From assembly GCF_003112695.1 (NCBI RefSeq), contig NZ_BFBP01000011.1, positions 402,840-466,839 on the forward strand: DNA of 64,000 nucleotides, read 5' to 3'. Positions 48,398 through 57,334 of the stretch are shown here, in pieces. Below the pieces are notes generated by a model. The model saw nothing but the letters and a program-made list of their open reading frames with translations, had not been told where the DNA came from and ran no database searches. Within the stretch, counting starts at the first letter, position 1; each line of letters starts with the position of its first letter. A program made the position numbers and the translations under genes. This stretch comes from Azospira sp. I13 (GTDB lineage Bacteria > Pseudomonadota > Gammaproteobacteria > Burkholderiales > Rhodocyclaceae).

Positions 48398-50977
48398 TCA
48401 GTTGCTTAGCTGACGCACCGTGGCCCGACCATCAGCCTTGGCGGCATACATGGCCTCGTCGGCAGCCTGCAGCAGGGATTCCGCCGTGGCGCCATCCTGG
48501 GGAGAACGGGCCACGCCGATACTGGCGGAAATTTCCACCAGGCCCACCCCCAGGTGGAAAGGCTGATGCACCACCTGGAGAATCTTTTCGGCCACCATCA
48601 CGCAGCTTTCCCCATCATCCAGGGCCGGCAGCAGCACCACGAATTCATCGCCCCCCAAGCGGGCCACCGTGTCTTCATCCCGCAGACAGCCGGAAATCCG
48701 GTTGGCCACCAGGCGCAGCAGTTCATCCCCAGCCTGGTGCCCGTAGGTGTCGTTCACCGGCTTGAATTTATCCAGGTCAATGAACAGCACCCCCACCTGC
48801 TGATGGCGACGGGTCGCCTGGGCGATGGACTGACCCAGCCGGTCCATGAACAGCGTACGGTTGGGTAGCTGGGTCAGGGGGTCGTAGTGGGCCTGACGCC
48901 AGATGTCCTGCTCCCGCAGCTTCTTCAGGGTGATGTCGGAAAGTAGCGCCACATAGCGTATCAACACCCCTTCACGATTGCGCACGGCGGTGATCTTCAG
49001 CCATTCCACGAAGATGCTGCCATCCTTGCGACGATTCACCACCTCCCCTTCCCAGTAATCCTTATCCGCCAGGGATTGGTACATGGCCTGGTAGAACGCC
49101 GCATCGTGATGACCGGAGGCCAGGAAGGAGGGCACTCGTCCCTCGGTTTCCTCGGCGCTGTAGCCGGTGATATGGGCAAAGGCCGGGTTGGTGCGCACAA
49201 TCACATTGCGGGCGTTGGTCACCAGGATGCCTTCGGAGGCGGCCTCAAAAACCGACTGGCTGATCAGCAGGGATTCCTCCAGGGCCACCACCCGGCTGAT
49301 GTCGGAGAAGGACACCACGGCACCGGTGGCGTGGCCATCTGCATCCAGCGGCAGCTGGCGGGTGCTGACGGCGATCCAGCGACGCCCCCCATCGGGCAGG
49401 ACAACGCTGTACAAGCCCTGGGAAGACATTTCCCGCAGGGCACGACGGCTGGGGTAATCCGCTGGCGACACCGGTTGACCATCCCGCAGCACGAGGGCGA
49501 CCTGACGCTGCAGCAGCCCCTCCTCGGAAACGCCGAGAATGGAGAGGGCCGATTCGTTCCACAAGATGATGTTTTCGTTGGCATCCACCAGCATCATGCC
49601 GTCAGGAATGACATCAAAAACTGTGCGGTAACGGCTCTCGCTGACCTTCAGGCGTTTCTCCAGCTGGCTGCGCTCGGTCACGTCATGGACGATGGAATAG
49701 AGCAGGGAACGGCCATTCAGCTCCATTGGCCCGGAATAGACCTCTACCTGGCGAATCTCGCCACTGGCCAGGCGATGGGAAAAGAAGAAGTGCGCCCGGA
49801 GTTCGGCCTTGGCCCGGGCCATTTCCAGCTTGATGGCGTCCACGGGCAGGCAGTTGATGTCGCTGATATGAAGTGCTTCCAGCTGCGCGCGGGTGTAACC
49901 GTAATAGTCGCAGGCGGCCTCATTGGCCCCCACGATCTGACCGCTGGTTTCATCAATCAGCAGTTTGACCGAGGCGTTTTTCTCGAACAGGCTGCGATAC
50001 AGGTTTTCGTTCTGCTCCAGACGCACCCGCTGGCGCTGTACCCGGAAGAGCAGCACAACGATGGCCACCATGAAGGAAAGGACGAACAGGGAGCCGATCA
50101 GGTTGGCCCGCCGACTGGTGCGGATTTCCCGCTCGACCGGGGCCAGGGCATCCTGTTCCGACAGCCCGACATACACCACCAGTGGCAAATCCGGCAGGCG
50201 GAACCAGGAGAAGGTGCGGCGCACCGGTTCGTGAGAGGCCTCGTCGCTGAAGCTCCCGCGCATGTCGCGCTCATTCCCCAGGTAGGGGCGCCCTTCCTTG
50301 ACGGACTTGCCCAGGTAATTCAGCAGATTGGCGCTACGGGCCAGATAGGTGCCATCGCCCCGCACCATGCCGGCACTGTCGTTTTCCCCCAGCCCCAGGC
50401 GTTCCAGGGTCTTGGAGAGATAGCCGGGGGACACGGAGAGGACGAGCACGCCGGCGAACTTTCCGCCTTCGCGGATGGGCCGGGTAAATTGGATCGTCCA
50501 TTGCTGGGAAACCCGTCCCAGAATCGGCTTGCTGATAAACAGCTTATCCTCATCCGGCCGGTCGGCATGGACCCGGAAATGCTCCCGGTCCCCCAGATAG
50601 ACCCGCGGCCCGCCCAAATTGGAGTAATCGAGGTAACCCTTGGCATCAATGACGCCCACCTGCGCCAGGGCACCCGAGGGGAAGGCCCGCAGGGCGGCCC
50701 GAACCCCCTGGTCGAAAGAACGGCGCTGGGTGAGGTGCTTGTCCACGTACTCCAGACGCAGATTTTCCATCACATAGTTGAGCCCGCGCACCACCGCGGA
50801 CATCTGTTCTGACACCCCGCCCCCGATCTGGCCGGAGACGCGCTGCAGGTTGGCCATCGTATCGGCCCGCATCCGGGCATGGCTGCTCAGCAGGCTGTAC
50901 CAATAGCCCCCCAGGGCCAACAGGGTCGTCACCACAATCGTGGCGATGAGTAGACTAAAGCGGGTGCGAGGCGTCAT
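48398..50977 (-). CDS. Membrane diguanylate cyclase with dCache and three PAS domains, inside the nir cluster
   Basis: An 859-residue c-di-GMP synthase. A transmembrane helix (about 8-28) is followed by a periplasmic dCache-type sensor (about 35-285) and a second helix (about 295-315). Three PAS domains (about 335-450, 455-570, 575-690) and a GGDEF domain (about 700-859) follow, with RLGGDEF and an RDED inhibitory site. No EAL domain is present. It lies between nirH and nirJ in the same direction. A GTG at 50998 with GGGGA eight bases upstream is an alternative start. A TACAAT -10 (51063-51058, minus) suggests its own promoter. Confidence 0.88.
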   Translation of the reverse strand: MTPRTRFSLLIATIVVTTLLALGGYWYSLLSSHARMRADTMANLQRVSGQIGGGVSEQMSAVVRGLNYVMENLRLEYVDKHLTQRRSFDQGVRAALRAFPSGALAQVGVIDAKGYLDYSNLGGPRVYLGDREHFRVHADRPDEDKLFISKPILGRVSQQWTIQFTRPIREGGKFAGVLVLSVSPGYLSKTLERLGLGENDSAGMVRGDGTYLARSANLLNYLGKSVKEGRPYLGNERDMRGSFSDEASHEPVRRTFSWFRLPDLPLVVYVGLSEQDALAPVEREIRTSRRANLIGSLFVLSFMVAIVVLLFRVQRQRVRLEQNENLYRSLFEKNASVKLLIDETSGQIVGANEAACDYYGYTRAQLEALHISDINCLPVDAIKLEMARAKAELRAHFFFSHRLASGEIRQVEVYSGPMELNGRSLLYSIVHDVTERSQLEKRLKVSESRYRTVFDVIPDGMMLVDANENIILWNESALSILGVSEEGLLQRQVALVLRDGQPVSPADYPSRRALREMSSQGLYSVVLPDGGRRWIAVSTRQLPLDADGHATGAVVSFSDISRVVALEESLLISQSVFEAASEGILVTNARNVIVRTNPAFAHITGYSAEETEGRVPSFLASGHHDAAFYQAMYQSLADKDYWEGEVVNRRKDGSIFVEWLKITAVRNREGVLIRYVALLSDITLKKLREQDIWRQAHYDPLTQLPNRTLFMDRLGQSIAQATRRHQQVGVLFIDLDKFKPVNDTYGHQAGDELLRLVANRISGCLRDEDTVARLGGDEFVVLLPALDDGESCVMVAEKILQVVHQPFHLGVGLVEISASIGVARSPQDGATAESLLQAADEAMYAAKADGRATVRQLSN

Positions 50978-51124
50978 GGGGAAGGAGGAAAGGAACACCG
51001 TCAAAGTCCCCGCGCAGGTCGTCAGCCCAGAGCTAAGACTTAAGTTATGTTCTTTTCATTGTATGCCATAGCCCCCCGCAAGGGACACCGATCGCATATG
51101 CCAAGGCAGAATTTTTACCCGGAT

Positions 51125-51138
51125 TCAATGCGCATCAA
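51125..51138 (-). promoter_or_regulatory. Degenerate Dnr/FNR-like box between nirH and the diguanylate cyclase
   Basis: TCAAT-GCGC-ATCAA has a perfect right half-site and a weak left half. It lies in the 190 bp gap between the end of nirH and the start of the diguanylate cyclase gene, about 150 bp upstream of the latter. Spacing to the TACAAT element at 51058-51063 does not fit a class II promoter, so its role is doubtful. Confidence 0.3.
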
Positions 51139-51192
51139 CAACACTGCGCGATGGATTGCCCCGCTCGCCTCCGCCCGACGCCGGAAGGCCCA

Positions 51193-51696
51193 TCAGCCGC
51201 CGATGCGCAAGCCGGTCTTTTTCAGGATGCGGGTGGAAAAGAGGATGTCCCGGGCCCCCAGGGCGCCCGGGAATTCGGCGGCGACGAGGGCGGCGATGCG
51301 CGCCACCTCGGCCACCACCTCCTCCCGGCTCTTGCCGTGCACCATGGCGAAGAGGTTGTAGGGCCAGCTCGGCGGATGGTCGGGCCGGCGGTAGCAATGG
51401 GTGACGGCAGCCAGTCCGCCCACCCGCTCGCCGACGGCGTCGATCACCGTCGGGTCGATCTGCCACACGCTCATGCCGTTGGCGGTGTAGCCGATGGCGT
51501 AATGGTTGGGCACGGCGCCGATGCGGCGGATGGCGCCGGCCTCCAGCAGACGGCCCAGGCGCTGCCGTACCTCGGCCTCCTCCATGCCCAGCTGCTGCCC
51601 GAGAACCCAATAGGGACGGGGCTCCAGGGGCAGGCCGGCCTGGGTGGCAAGCACCAGGCGGCGATCCAGGTCATCCATGCGGAAAGTGGCGTCCAT
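51193..51696 (-). CDS. nirH: NirH, siroheme decarboxylase subunit (AsnC/Lrp fold)
   Basis: A 167-residue protein. Together with its homologues NirD, NirL and NirG it converts siroheme to didecarboxysiroheme in heme d1 synthesis. The N-terminal winged HTH-like part and the C-terminal ligand-binding part carry the family stretch HCYRRPDHPPSWPYNLFAMVHGKS. The ATG at 51696 has GGAG six bases upstream. Assigned as NirH by its position after nirG, following the order nirDLGH of Pseudomonas. Confidence 0.85.
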   Translation of the reverse strand: MDATFRMDDLDRRLVLATQAGLPLEPRPYWVLGQQLGMEEAEVRQRLGRLLEAGAIRRIGAVPNHYAIGYTANGMSVWQIDPTVIDAVGERVGGLAAVTHCYRRPDHPPSWPYNLFAMVHGKSREEVVAEVARIAALVAAEFPGALGARDILFSTRILKKTGLRIGG

Positions 51697-51757
51697 CAAG
51701 GGCTCCAGGGCAGACAGGTGGCAACCGCGACGCCGGTGTGAGAGGCCTTCACCGCAT

Positions 51758-52261
51758 TCATGCCTGCAACTTCATTTCAACGAAGTATTCCTTCTCTTTC
51801 GGGAAGGGATACACCGGATAGCCGGTGGCGGTCTCGATGGCCTGCACGGCCGCGTCGATGCCTTCCGGCGTTTCCGTGGCCAGCACGAACCACATGTTGA
51901 AGGCGTGCTCCCGGGCGTAGTTGTGGGCCACCTGGGGCAAGGCATTCACCTGTTCCGCCACCCGCTCGAATTCATCTTCGGGCACCGCCATGGCGGCCAG
52001 GCAGAAGGCGCCGCCGAGGCGCTCGATCTGGAACATGGGGCCGAAGCGGGTGAGGATGCGGTCATCCAGCAGGGATTGCAGCCGGGCCAGCAGCTCAGCT
52101 TCACCGATCCCCAGTTGGGCGGCGGCTTCGGCGTAGGGCTCCGGGCTCAGGGGGAAGTCGCCCTGCAGGGCATTGATGATGCGCCGGTCCAGCTCGTCCG
52201 GCTCCCGGGCGGGGGCCAGGGCGGCGCGGCGGGCGGTGCGGGCGTTGCCGGCATCAGCCAT
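51758..52261 (-). CDS. nirG: NirG, siroheme decarboxylase subunit (AsnC/Lrp fold)
   Basis: A 167-residue homologue of NirD/L/H. It contains DELDRRIINALQGDFPLSPEPY near residue 22 and VAHNYAREHAFNMWFVLATET near residue 110. The histidines and tyrosine in HNYAREH are of the type implicated in siroheme decarboxylation. The ATG at 52261 lies inside the end of the nirDL frame (eight-base overlap), so translation is coupled. Confidence 0.85.
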   Translation of the reverse strand: MADAGNARTARRAALAPAREPDELDRRIINALQGDFPLSPEPYAEAAAQLGIGEAELLARLQSLLDDRILTRFGPMFQIERLGGAFCLAAMAVPEDEFERVAEQVNALPQVAHNYAREHAFNMWFVLATETPEGIDAAVQAIETATGYPVYPFPKEKEYFVEMKLQA

Positions 52262-53276
52262 GGGCGGCCTCCTGGGGCATCCCGGCAGCGGCCCGGGGCG
52301 CCTGGGGTGCATATTGGGCGCCGGTCTGCTTGTAGCGGCGGGTGGAAAAGAGCAGGTCATGGGGGTGGGCATCCAGCCCCAGGCGTTCGCCCAGGCTGCG
52401 GCGCAACTCCGCCACTTCGTCCCGGGCCTTGCCGTGGATCATGCAGAAGAGGTTGTAGGGCCAATGGGGTAGCTGGGCGCGGCGGCGGTAGCAGAGGGTG
52501 ACGCCGGGCTCGGCGGCCAGGCGTTCGCCCAGGGCGCTCACCGCGTCTTCCGGCACCGCCCAGACGCACATGGCGTTGGCGGTGTAGCCCAGTTCGTGGT
52601 GCCGCACCACCACGCCGAAACGCTTGAGGATGCCCCGTTGCAGCCATTCGCCGAGCAGGGCCAGCAGGCGCTCCTCCCCCATTTCGGCGCGGTAGGCCAG
52701 GGCCTTGAAGGGGCGGGGCTCCAGGGGCAGGCCCTCCTGCAACACCGGCATCAGGCGACGCTCTTCCGCCGTCAGGGCAATGGGCTGGTCCAGGGAGGGT
52801 ACGGCGGCCACGGGCTGGCGCCGGCCGGCGCCGCCGGAAAGATCGAAGCCCAGGTCGATGTGGAACTCCTCCACCAGGGGCAGGGAAATCACCGGGCAGC
52901 CGGTTTCCACCTCGATGGCGGCCAGCACCTGGCCCAGGCGCAGCAGGTCCGGTGCGGTGGCGACGAACCACAGGTTGTAGGCGTGTTCCCGGGCGTAGTT
53001 GTGGTTCACCTCGGGGTGGGCGCTGACCCGGCCGGCCACCCATTCCAGGCGCTCTGGCGGGGCCTGCAGGGCGGCCAGGGTACTGGCGCCGACCCGGCGC
53101 GGGGCGAAAACGGCGCCGATGCGGTTTACCAGGCCCGCTTGCTGCCAGTGGCGGTACTGCTCCAGCACTTCCGCCTCGCTCAGGCCCTGGGCCTCGCCAA
53201 GCACGGCGAAGGGCCGGGAGACCAGGGGGAAATCCCGCTGGTAGTCGTTGAGCAGGGGAAAGTGGGCAGCGTTCAT
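52254..53276 (-). CDS. nirDL: NirD-NirL fusion, siroheme decarboxylase
   Basis: A 340-residue protein with two complete AsnC-type modules. The N-terminal NirD half (about 1-160) has VNHNYAREHAYNLWFVATAP. The C-terminal NirL half (about 180-325) has LCYRRRAQLPHWPYNLFCMIHGKA. A short linker joins them. Such NirDL fusions are known in some bacteria, while others encode the two separately. The ATG at 53276 is used; the frame is open upstream to 53330. It is preceded by nirF and followed by nirG. Confidence 0.9.
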   Translation of the reverse strand: MNAAHFPLLNDYQRDFPLVSRPFAVLGEAQGLSEAEVLEQYRHWQQAGLVNRIGAVFAPRRVGASTLAALQAPPERLEWVAGRVSAHPEVNHNYAREHAYNLWFVATAPDLLRLGQVLAAIEVETGCPVISLPLVEEFHIDLGFDLSGGAGRRQPVAAVPSLDQPIALTAEERRLMPVLQEGLPLEPRPFKALAYRAEMGEERLLALLGEWLQRGILKRFGVVVRHHELGYTANAMCVWAVPEDAVSALGERLAAEPGVTLCYRRRAQLPHWPYNLFCMIHGKARDEVAELRRSLGERLGLDAHPHDLLFSTRRYKQTGAQYAPQAPRAAAGMPQEAAHG

Positions 53277-53307
53277 GGGCGTGGGCGCAGGTTCAGGCAG
53301 GCGGGGC

Positions 53308-54492
53308 TCAGAAGCCGGTGCGGGCGGCACGGCTGGTGAAGAAGATGCCGCTGGGGCTGTCGGCCTTCAGCTCGGCCACCGGCTGCTTGCTGCGGGTGTC
53401 GAAGACGGTGACCTTGTTGTCGTCCCGGGCCGAGAGCCAGACAGCCTCGCCGCGGGGGGAAAACTCCATGTGCAGGATAGCCTTGCCCGGTTGCAGGGTG
53501 TGGGTGACCTTGCCCTCCAGGGTATCGAGCACCTGCACCCAGCCGTTGTCGGGGAAGGCGAAATTGACCCACACCTCGCGCCCGTCGGGCCGGGCCATGA
53601 CGAACACCGGCTGGCTCTTCACGGGGATGCGGCCGGTTTCCTGCCAGGTCTTGGTATCCACCACCAGCACCTCGTGGCGGCCGATGGCGGGCAGGTAGGC
53701 CTTGCCGCCGGCGACGGACCAGCCACGCAGGTGGGGCATCTTGTACACCGGCAGGGCCTGTTCGCCCTTGCCGTAGCCGGCGAGGATCTTCTTCACCCCC
53801 AGCTCCGGCTGCCAGGTGTCGAGCATGGCCAGGCCGTCCTCACCGAAGAGGCCGGCGATGTAGTAGCGGCCGTCCGGCGTCACCAGGGCGTCGTAAGGCT
53901 GCTTGCCGGCGGAGTACTTCTGCACCTTGGGCGCCTTCGGGCTGGAAAGGTCGGCCACCCAGATTTCCCCGGCTTCGAAGAGAGAAAAGGCGAAACGGTT
54001 GCCGGAGAGGTCGGCCAGGCCCACCACCTTGGAGCGCACCCCGTTCATGTCCACAGAAGGAATGTCGGCCACCAGCTCCAGGGTTTCCGCATCGAAGGCC
54101 TTGATACCGCCCGGCTCGTAGTTCTGGGCCACCACCAGCTTGCCGTCCTGGGAAATGGCGCCGCCGATGGCGTTGCCGGCCTGGACGATGCGCTTGGCGA
54201 TGCTGGCGGTGAGGATATCCACCTTGGTCAGGCCGCCATCGCGGCCGAAGACATAGGCGTAACGCTGGTCACGGCTGAAAACCACGGAGGCGTGGGAGAG
54301 GTCCCCCAGGCCCGGCACCTTGGCCAGGGAGGTCTTGGTGGTGGTATTGACCACCTGCACCTGGCCGATGGAACGCTCGATCACCACCCCCAGGTCGCCA
54401 CTGCCCCGGGGCGCCGGAGCGCTGGCGCAACCGGCCAGGAGGGAAAGCAGCAGGGCAGGCAGGAGCAGGAGACGGGAGGCGGCGGGCTTCAT
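53308..54492 (-). CDS. nirF: NirF, periplasmic heme d1 biosynthesis lipoprotein
   Basis: A 394-residue beta-propeller protein needed for a late step of heme d1 formation. A signal with lipobox LLAGC near residue 20 suggests attachment to a membrane. Propeller repeats are visible (for example VVFSRDQRYAYVFGRDGGLTKVD). It resembles the d1 domain of NirS/NirN but lacks the cytochrome c domain. The ATG at 54492 gives a proper signal; an in-frame upstream extension to 54516 is not needed. Confidence 0.9.
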   Translation of the reverse strand: MKPAASRLLLLPALLLSLLAGCASAPAPRGSGDLGVVIERSIGQVQVVNTTTKTSLAKVPGLGDLSHASVVFSRDQRYAYVFGRDGGLTKVDILTASIAKRIVQAGNAIGGAISQDGKLVVAQNYEPGGIKAFDAETLELVADIPSVDMNGVRSKVVGLADLSGNRFAFSLFEAGEIWVADLSSPKAPKVQKYSAGKQPYDALVTPDGRYYIAGLFGEDGLAMLDTWQPELGVKKILAGYGKGEQALPVYKMPHLRGWSVAGGKAYLPAIGRHEVLVVDTKTWQETGRIPVKSQPVFVMARPDGREVWVNFAFPDNGWVQVLDTLEGKVTHTLQPGKAILHMEFSPRGEAVWLSARDDNKVTVFDTRSKQPVAELKADSPSGIFFTSRAARTGF

Positions 54493-54520
54493 GGCAGTCT
54501 TTCGCGGGCAATTCATGGGA

Positions 54521-54901
54521 TTATTCGGTGGGAAAGCCGGCCTGGAGCTGTTGCACGATCCACTGGGCCTCGGCTTCGCTGACGATGCCCTTGAAGGGCG
54601 GCATGGGCGTGCCCGGGCGGCCGTAAAGAATGGTGGCCACCATGCTCTCGGCAGGGCGCTGGCGGAAGGTCTCGGCGGTGAGGGCCGGCCCCAGGCCGCC
54701 CTTGAGGGTCAGGCCATGGCAGGAGCCGCAGTCCTGGCGCACCAGGTGCACCAGTTCCCGGGCCCGGGGGGCGGATGGGCCGCCTTCCGCAGCGACCGCC
54801 GGCGGCAGCCCGAGGGCGCCGGCCAGGCACAGGCTCCCCAGGCCAAAGGCCGGGAGGCGGGAAAACAGGGGGCGGGAAAGGAGAGCGGGCTTCATGGGCA
54901 T
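54521..54901 (-). CDS. nirC: NirC, c-type cytochrome
   Basis: A 126-residue periplasmic cytochrome that donates electrons in NirS maturation or nitrite reduction. The signal peptide spans about 1-37 (ending PAVAA), the heme motif is CGSCHGLTLKGGLGP near residue 58, and the axial methionine is probably in GTPMPPFKG near residue 98. ATGs at 54901 and 54895 are both possible and no Shine-Dalgarno sequence precedes either. The predicted transcription start near 54897 favours the second and a leaderless mRNA. First gene of nirC-F-DL-G-H. Confidence 0.88.
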   Translation of the reverse strand: MPMKPALLSRPLFSRLPAFGLGSLCLAGALGLPPAVAAEGGPSAPRARELVHLVRQDCGSCHGLTLKGGLGPALTAETFRQRPAESMVATILYGRPGTPMPPFKGIVSEAEAQWIVQQLQAGFPTE

Positions 54902-54903
54902 CC

Positions 54904-54945
54904 ATCTTGCCGAGAGGCCGGGCCGCCCACTTTGATAAGCATCAG
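54904..54945 (-). promoter_or_regulatory. Dnr/FNR-type promoter of the nirCFDLGH operon
   Basis: The box is at 54932-54945; read on the plus strand it is TTGAT-AAGC-ATCAG, one mismatch from consensus. On the minus strand the -10-like CAAGAT (54909-54904) lies 29.5 bp from the box centre, matching the norC and nirJ promoters. The start would fall near 54897. Confidence 0.65.
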
Positions 54946-55028
54946 CTTTCGCGGCAGATCAACCCTGCGCCATGTAAGGGCAAGCCCGCAACCGCGCCCG
55001 AAACAGAGGTTGCGCAGGCCGGCCAGAC

Positions 55029-56552
55029 TCAGCCTGCCCCAGCGGCGCGGCAGGCTTCGAGTATCGGCGCCATGGCCGCCACCCCCTGGCATAGCTGCGC
55101 CGGCGCGAAGGCGGAAAAGCCGAGCACCAGCCCCGGGGGGCCGGGCTGGCTGCGCCGGTAGAAGGAGAGGGGCCGGGCCTCGACGCCCCCTTGCGCCAGG
55201 GCCGCCGCCACCGTCCGGTCATCCCCGGGAAAATCCAGCAGGGCTGCCGCATCCATGCCCGTGGTGATGGGCAGCACCGTCAGCAGACCGCCTAGCTGGC
55301 GGCGGCATTCCGTCTGGAAGACTGCCGCCCGCTCGCCGTAGCGCAGGCGCATCTGGCGCAGGTGCCGGGCGAAATGGCCCTCGGCGATGAAGGCGGCAAG
55401 GACGGCCTGGGGCGCCACCGGCAGGTGCCGGCAAGTCAGGGAGATGGCCGCGGCGCAGGGCTCCGCCAGCCACTCCGGCAGCACCACATAGGCCAGGCGC
55501 AGGGCGGGAAAGAGCAGCTTGCTGAAGGTGCCCATGTAGATCACCCGCCCGGCCCCGTCCAGGCTCATGAGGCTGGAGAGGGGCGCTGCATCGAAGCGGA
55601 ATTCGCTGTCGTAGTCGTCCTCGATGATGGTGGCGTCGCAGGCCTCCGCCCAGGCCAGCAGGTCCAGGCGCCGCTCCAGGGGCAGGGCGCCGCCCAGGGG
55701 CGACTGGTGGGCCGCCGTGACGTAAGCCAGGCGGATGTCCGACGCCACCGGCAGGGGCGGCGAGGTGCACAGGCCGGCGCCATCCACCGGCACGTCGATG
55801 ACCCGGCCACCGGCCAGTTCCACCAGGCGGGCGGCCCCGGGATAGCCCGGGTCCTCCACCAGGGCAGCCTGCCCGGGGTCCAGCAGCAGGCGGATGCACA
55901 GGTCCATGGCCTGCTGGGCGCTGCCCAGGATCATCACCTGCTCTGCCCGGCAATCAATGCGCTGGGCGTAGCGCAGGTGTTCGGCGATGGCCTGGCGCAG
56001 GGGCCGGTAGCCGGCGGCCTCGCCGTAGGCCATGGCATCGGGCCGGGCCTGCCGGTTGCAGCGGTGGCTGAGCTTGTTCCAGACGGCCCAGGGAAAGGCC
56101 GCCAGATCGGGCTGGTTGGGGCGGAAAGGCACCGCCGTCAGGCTGGATTCGTAAAGGGGAAAAGGGCTGTCGGCCAGTCGGCGACCCTGGCGGGACAGGC
56201 GTGATAGGGGAGAAGGAGGCGATGGGGGAGAGAGATGCCGCCCCCCGGGCAAGGCCGGTACGACGGGGCGGGCCGGCGCGCCCTGGAGGCGCAGGGCATC
56301 GACGACGACGGTACCGCTGCCGGTGGTACTGGCCAGGTAGCCTTCGGCCATCAGCTGTTCATAGACCGACAGCACGGTGCCCCGGGACACGCCCTGCTGG
56401 CGGGCCAGGTCGCGGCTCGACGGGAGGCGCCGGCCGGCGGCGATGCGGCCGGAGAGGATGGCCGCCCGCAACTCATCGTACAGCCAGCGTTGCAGGGTTG
56501 TTCCGGCGGGGCGGGGCGCCAGCCCCAATTCCAGTTCCTGTGCGCGCCGCAT
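55029..56552 (-). CDS. MocR/PdxR-family regulator with aminotransferase-like domain
   Basis: A 507-residue transcription factor. The GntR winged HTH (about 20-95) has LRAAILSGRIAAGRRLPSSRDLA, followed by a Pro/Ser-rich linker. The fold-type I aminotransferase-like domain (about 140-500) keeps the PLP lysine in MGTFSKLLFPALRLAY near residue 330 and the aspartate in IIEDDYDSEFR. MocR proteins use PLP as a sensor and often control genes next to them. It is divergent from an AhpD-like gene. The ATG at 56552 is chosen; the frame continues to 56618 from a TTG. Confidence 0.85.
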   Translation of the reverse strand: MRRAQELELGLAPRPAGTTLQRWLYDELRAAILSGRIAAGRRLPSSRDLARQQGVSRGTVLSVYEQLMAEGYLASTTGSGTVVVDALRLQGAPARPVVPALPGGRHLSPPSPPSPLSRLSRQGRRLADSPFPLYESSLTAVPFRPNQPDLAAFPWAVWNKLSHRCNRQARPDAMAYGEAAGYRPLRQAIAEHLRYAQRIDCRAEQVMILGSAQQAMDLCIRLLLDPGQAALVEDPGYPGAARLVELAGGRVIDVPVDGAGLCTSPPLPVASDIRLAYVTAAHQSPLGGALPLERRLDLLAWAEACDATIIEDDYDSEFRFDAAPLSSLMSLDGAGRVIYMGTFSKLLFPALRLAYVVLPEWLAEPCAAAISLTCRHLPVAPQAVLAAFIAEGHFARHLRQMRLRYGERAAVFQTECRRQLGGLLTVLPITTGMDAAALLDFPGDDRTVAAALAQGGVEARPLSFYRRSQPGPPGLVLGFSAFAPAQLCQGVAAMAPILEACRAAGAG

Positions 56553-56623
56553 GATGCCATGGCCCCCGAGTTCAATCGTGATGGCAGTCCCGTTGCTTCG
56601 AGACAGCAAAGCAATCAAGTGGA

Positions 56624-56660
56624 CTACTGAAAATGTTGTAAATGGTCATTTTCATAGTAC
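56624..56660. promoter_or_regulatory. Inverted repeat in the mocR/ahpD-like intergenic region, candidate operator
   Basis: CTACTGAAAATG (56624-56635) and CATTTTCATAGTAC (56647-56660) form an AT-rich inverted repeat with an 11 bp spacer and a two-base gap in one arm. It lies between the divergent MocR regulator and the AhpD-like gene, where a MocR binding site is expected. The surroundings are clearly less GC-rich than the genes. Confidence 0.5.
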
Positions 56661-56746
56661 CACTCAGACCCTAGGATGAATGCCTCCCGCCCCGAGGCGG
56701 GATTTCCCCCTTCCCCATGCAACGACAGGATTTAGGACTTCACTCC

Positions 56747-57190
56747 ATGGAACAACGATTCGACGTCAGCCAGCTCATTCCCGATGGCTACAAGGCCATG
56801 TACGGCGTGCACACTTATGTTCAGGGCTGCGGGCTGGACCTGGGCCTGCTGGAACTGGTGCGCCTGCGCATCTCCCAGATCAACGGCTGCGCCTTCTGCG
56901 TTGCCATGCACGTTCCCCTGGCCCGCAAGTACGGCCTGAGCGAACACCAGATCAACCTGACTGCCACCTGGAAGGAATCCCCGGTCTTCAGCCCCCGGGA
57001 ACGGGCTGCCCTGGCCTGGGCGGAAGCGGTCACCGTGATCGTCGCCCAGGAAGTGCCGGATGCGGTTTATGCCGAAGTGCAGGCCCATTTCAGCCCGGAG
57101 GAGATCGCCAAGCTCACCCTGTGCATCGGCGAGATCAATACCTGGAACCGCCTCATGGTGGCCTCCCGCACCCCGCCAGTGCTGGGCTAA
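56747..57190 (+). CDS. Carboxymuconolactone decarboxylase-like (AhpD family) protein
   Basis: A 147-residue protein of the AhpD/CMD family. The redox motif is GCAFCVAMH near residue 46, with the CxxC and following His needed for peroxidase or disulfide activity. The C-terminal IGEINTWNRLMVASRTPP is also typical. The ATG at 56747 has AGGA nine bases upstream; an in-frame ATG at 56717 has none. It is likely under control of the divergent MocR regulator. The exact substrate is unknown. Confidence 0.88.
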   Translation: MEQRFDVSQLIPDGYKAMYGVHTYVQGCGLDLGLLELVRLRISQINGCAFCVAMHVPLARKYGLSEHQINLTATWKESPVFSPRERAALAWAEAVTVIVAQEVPDAVYAEVQAHFSPEEIAKLTLCIGEINTWNRLMVASRTPPVLG

Positions 57191-57334
57191 AACCAAGCCG
57201 ACCAGACTGGCCAGTCTGGTCGGGCTGAGCGGCATACCGGGCCACCGGGCCATCATGCCCGGCCCGGGAACGGGCCTCACCACCCGGCTCCGGCTTTTTT
57301 CCGGCCAGACCTCCCCGGCCTGGCCTGTCGGCGC

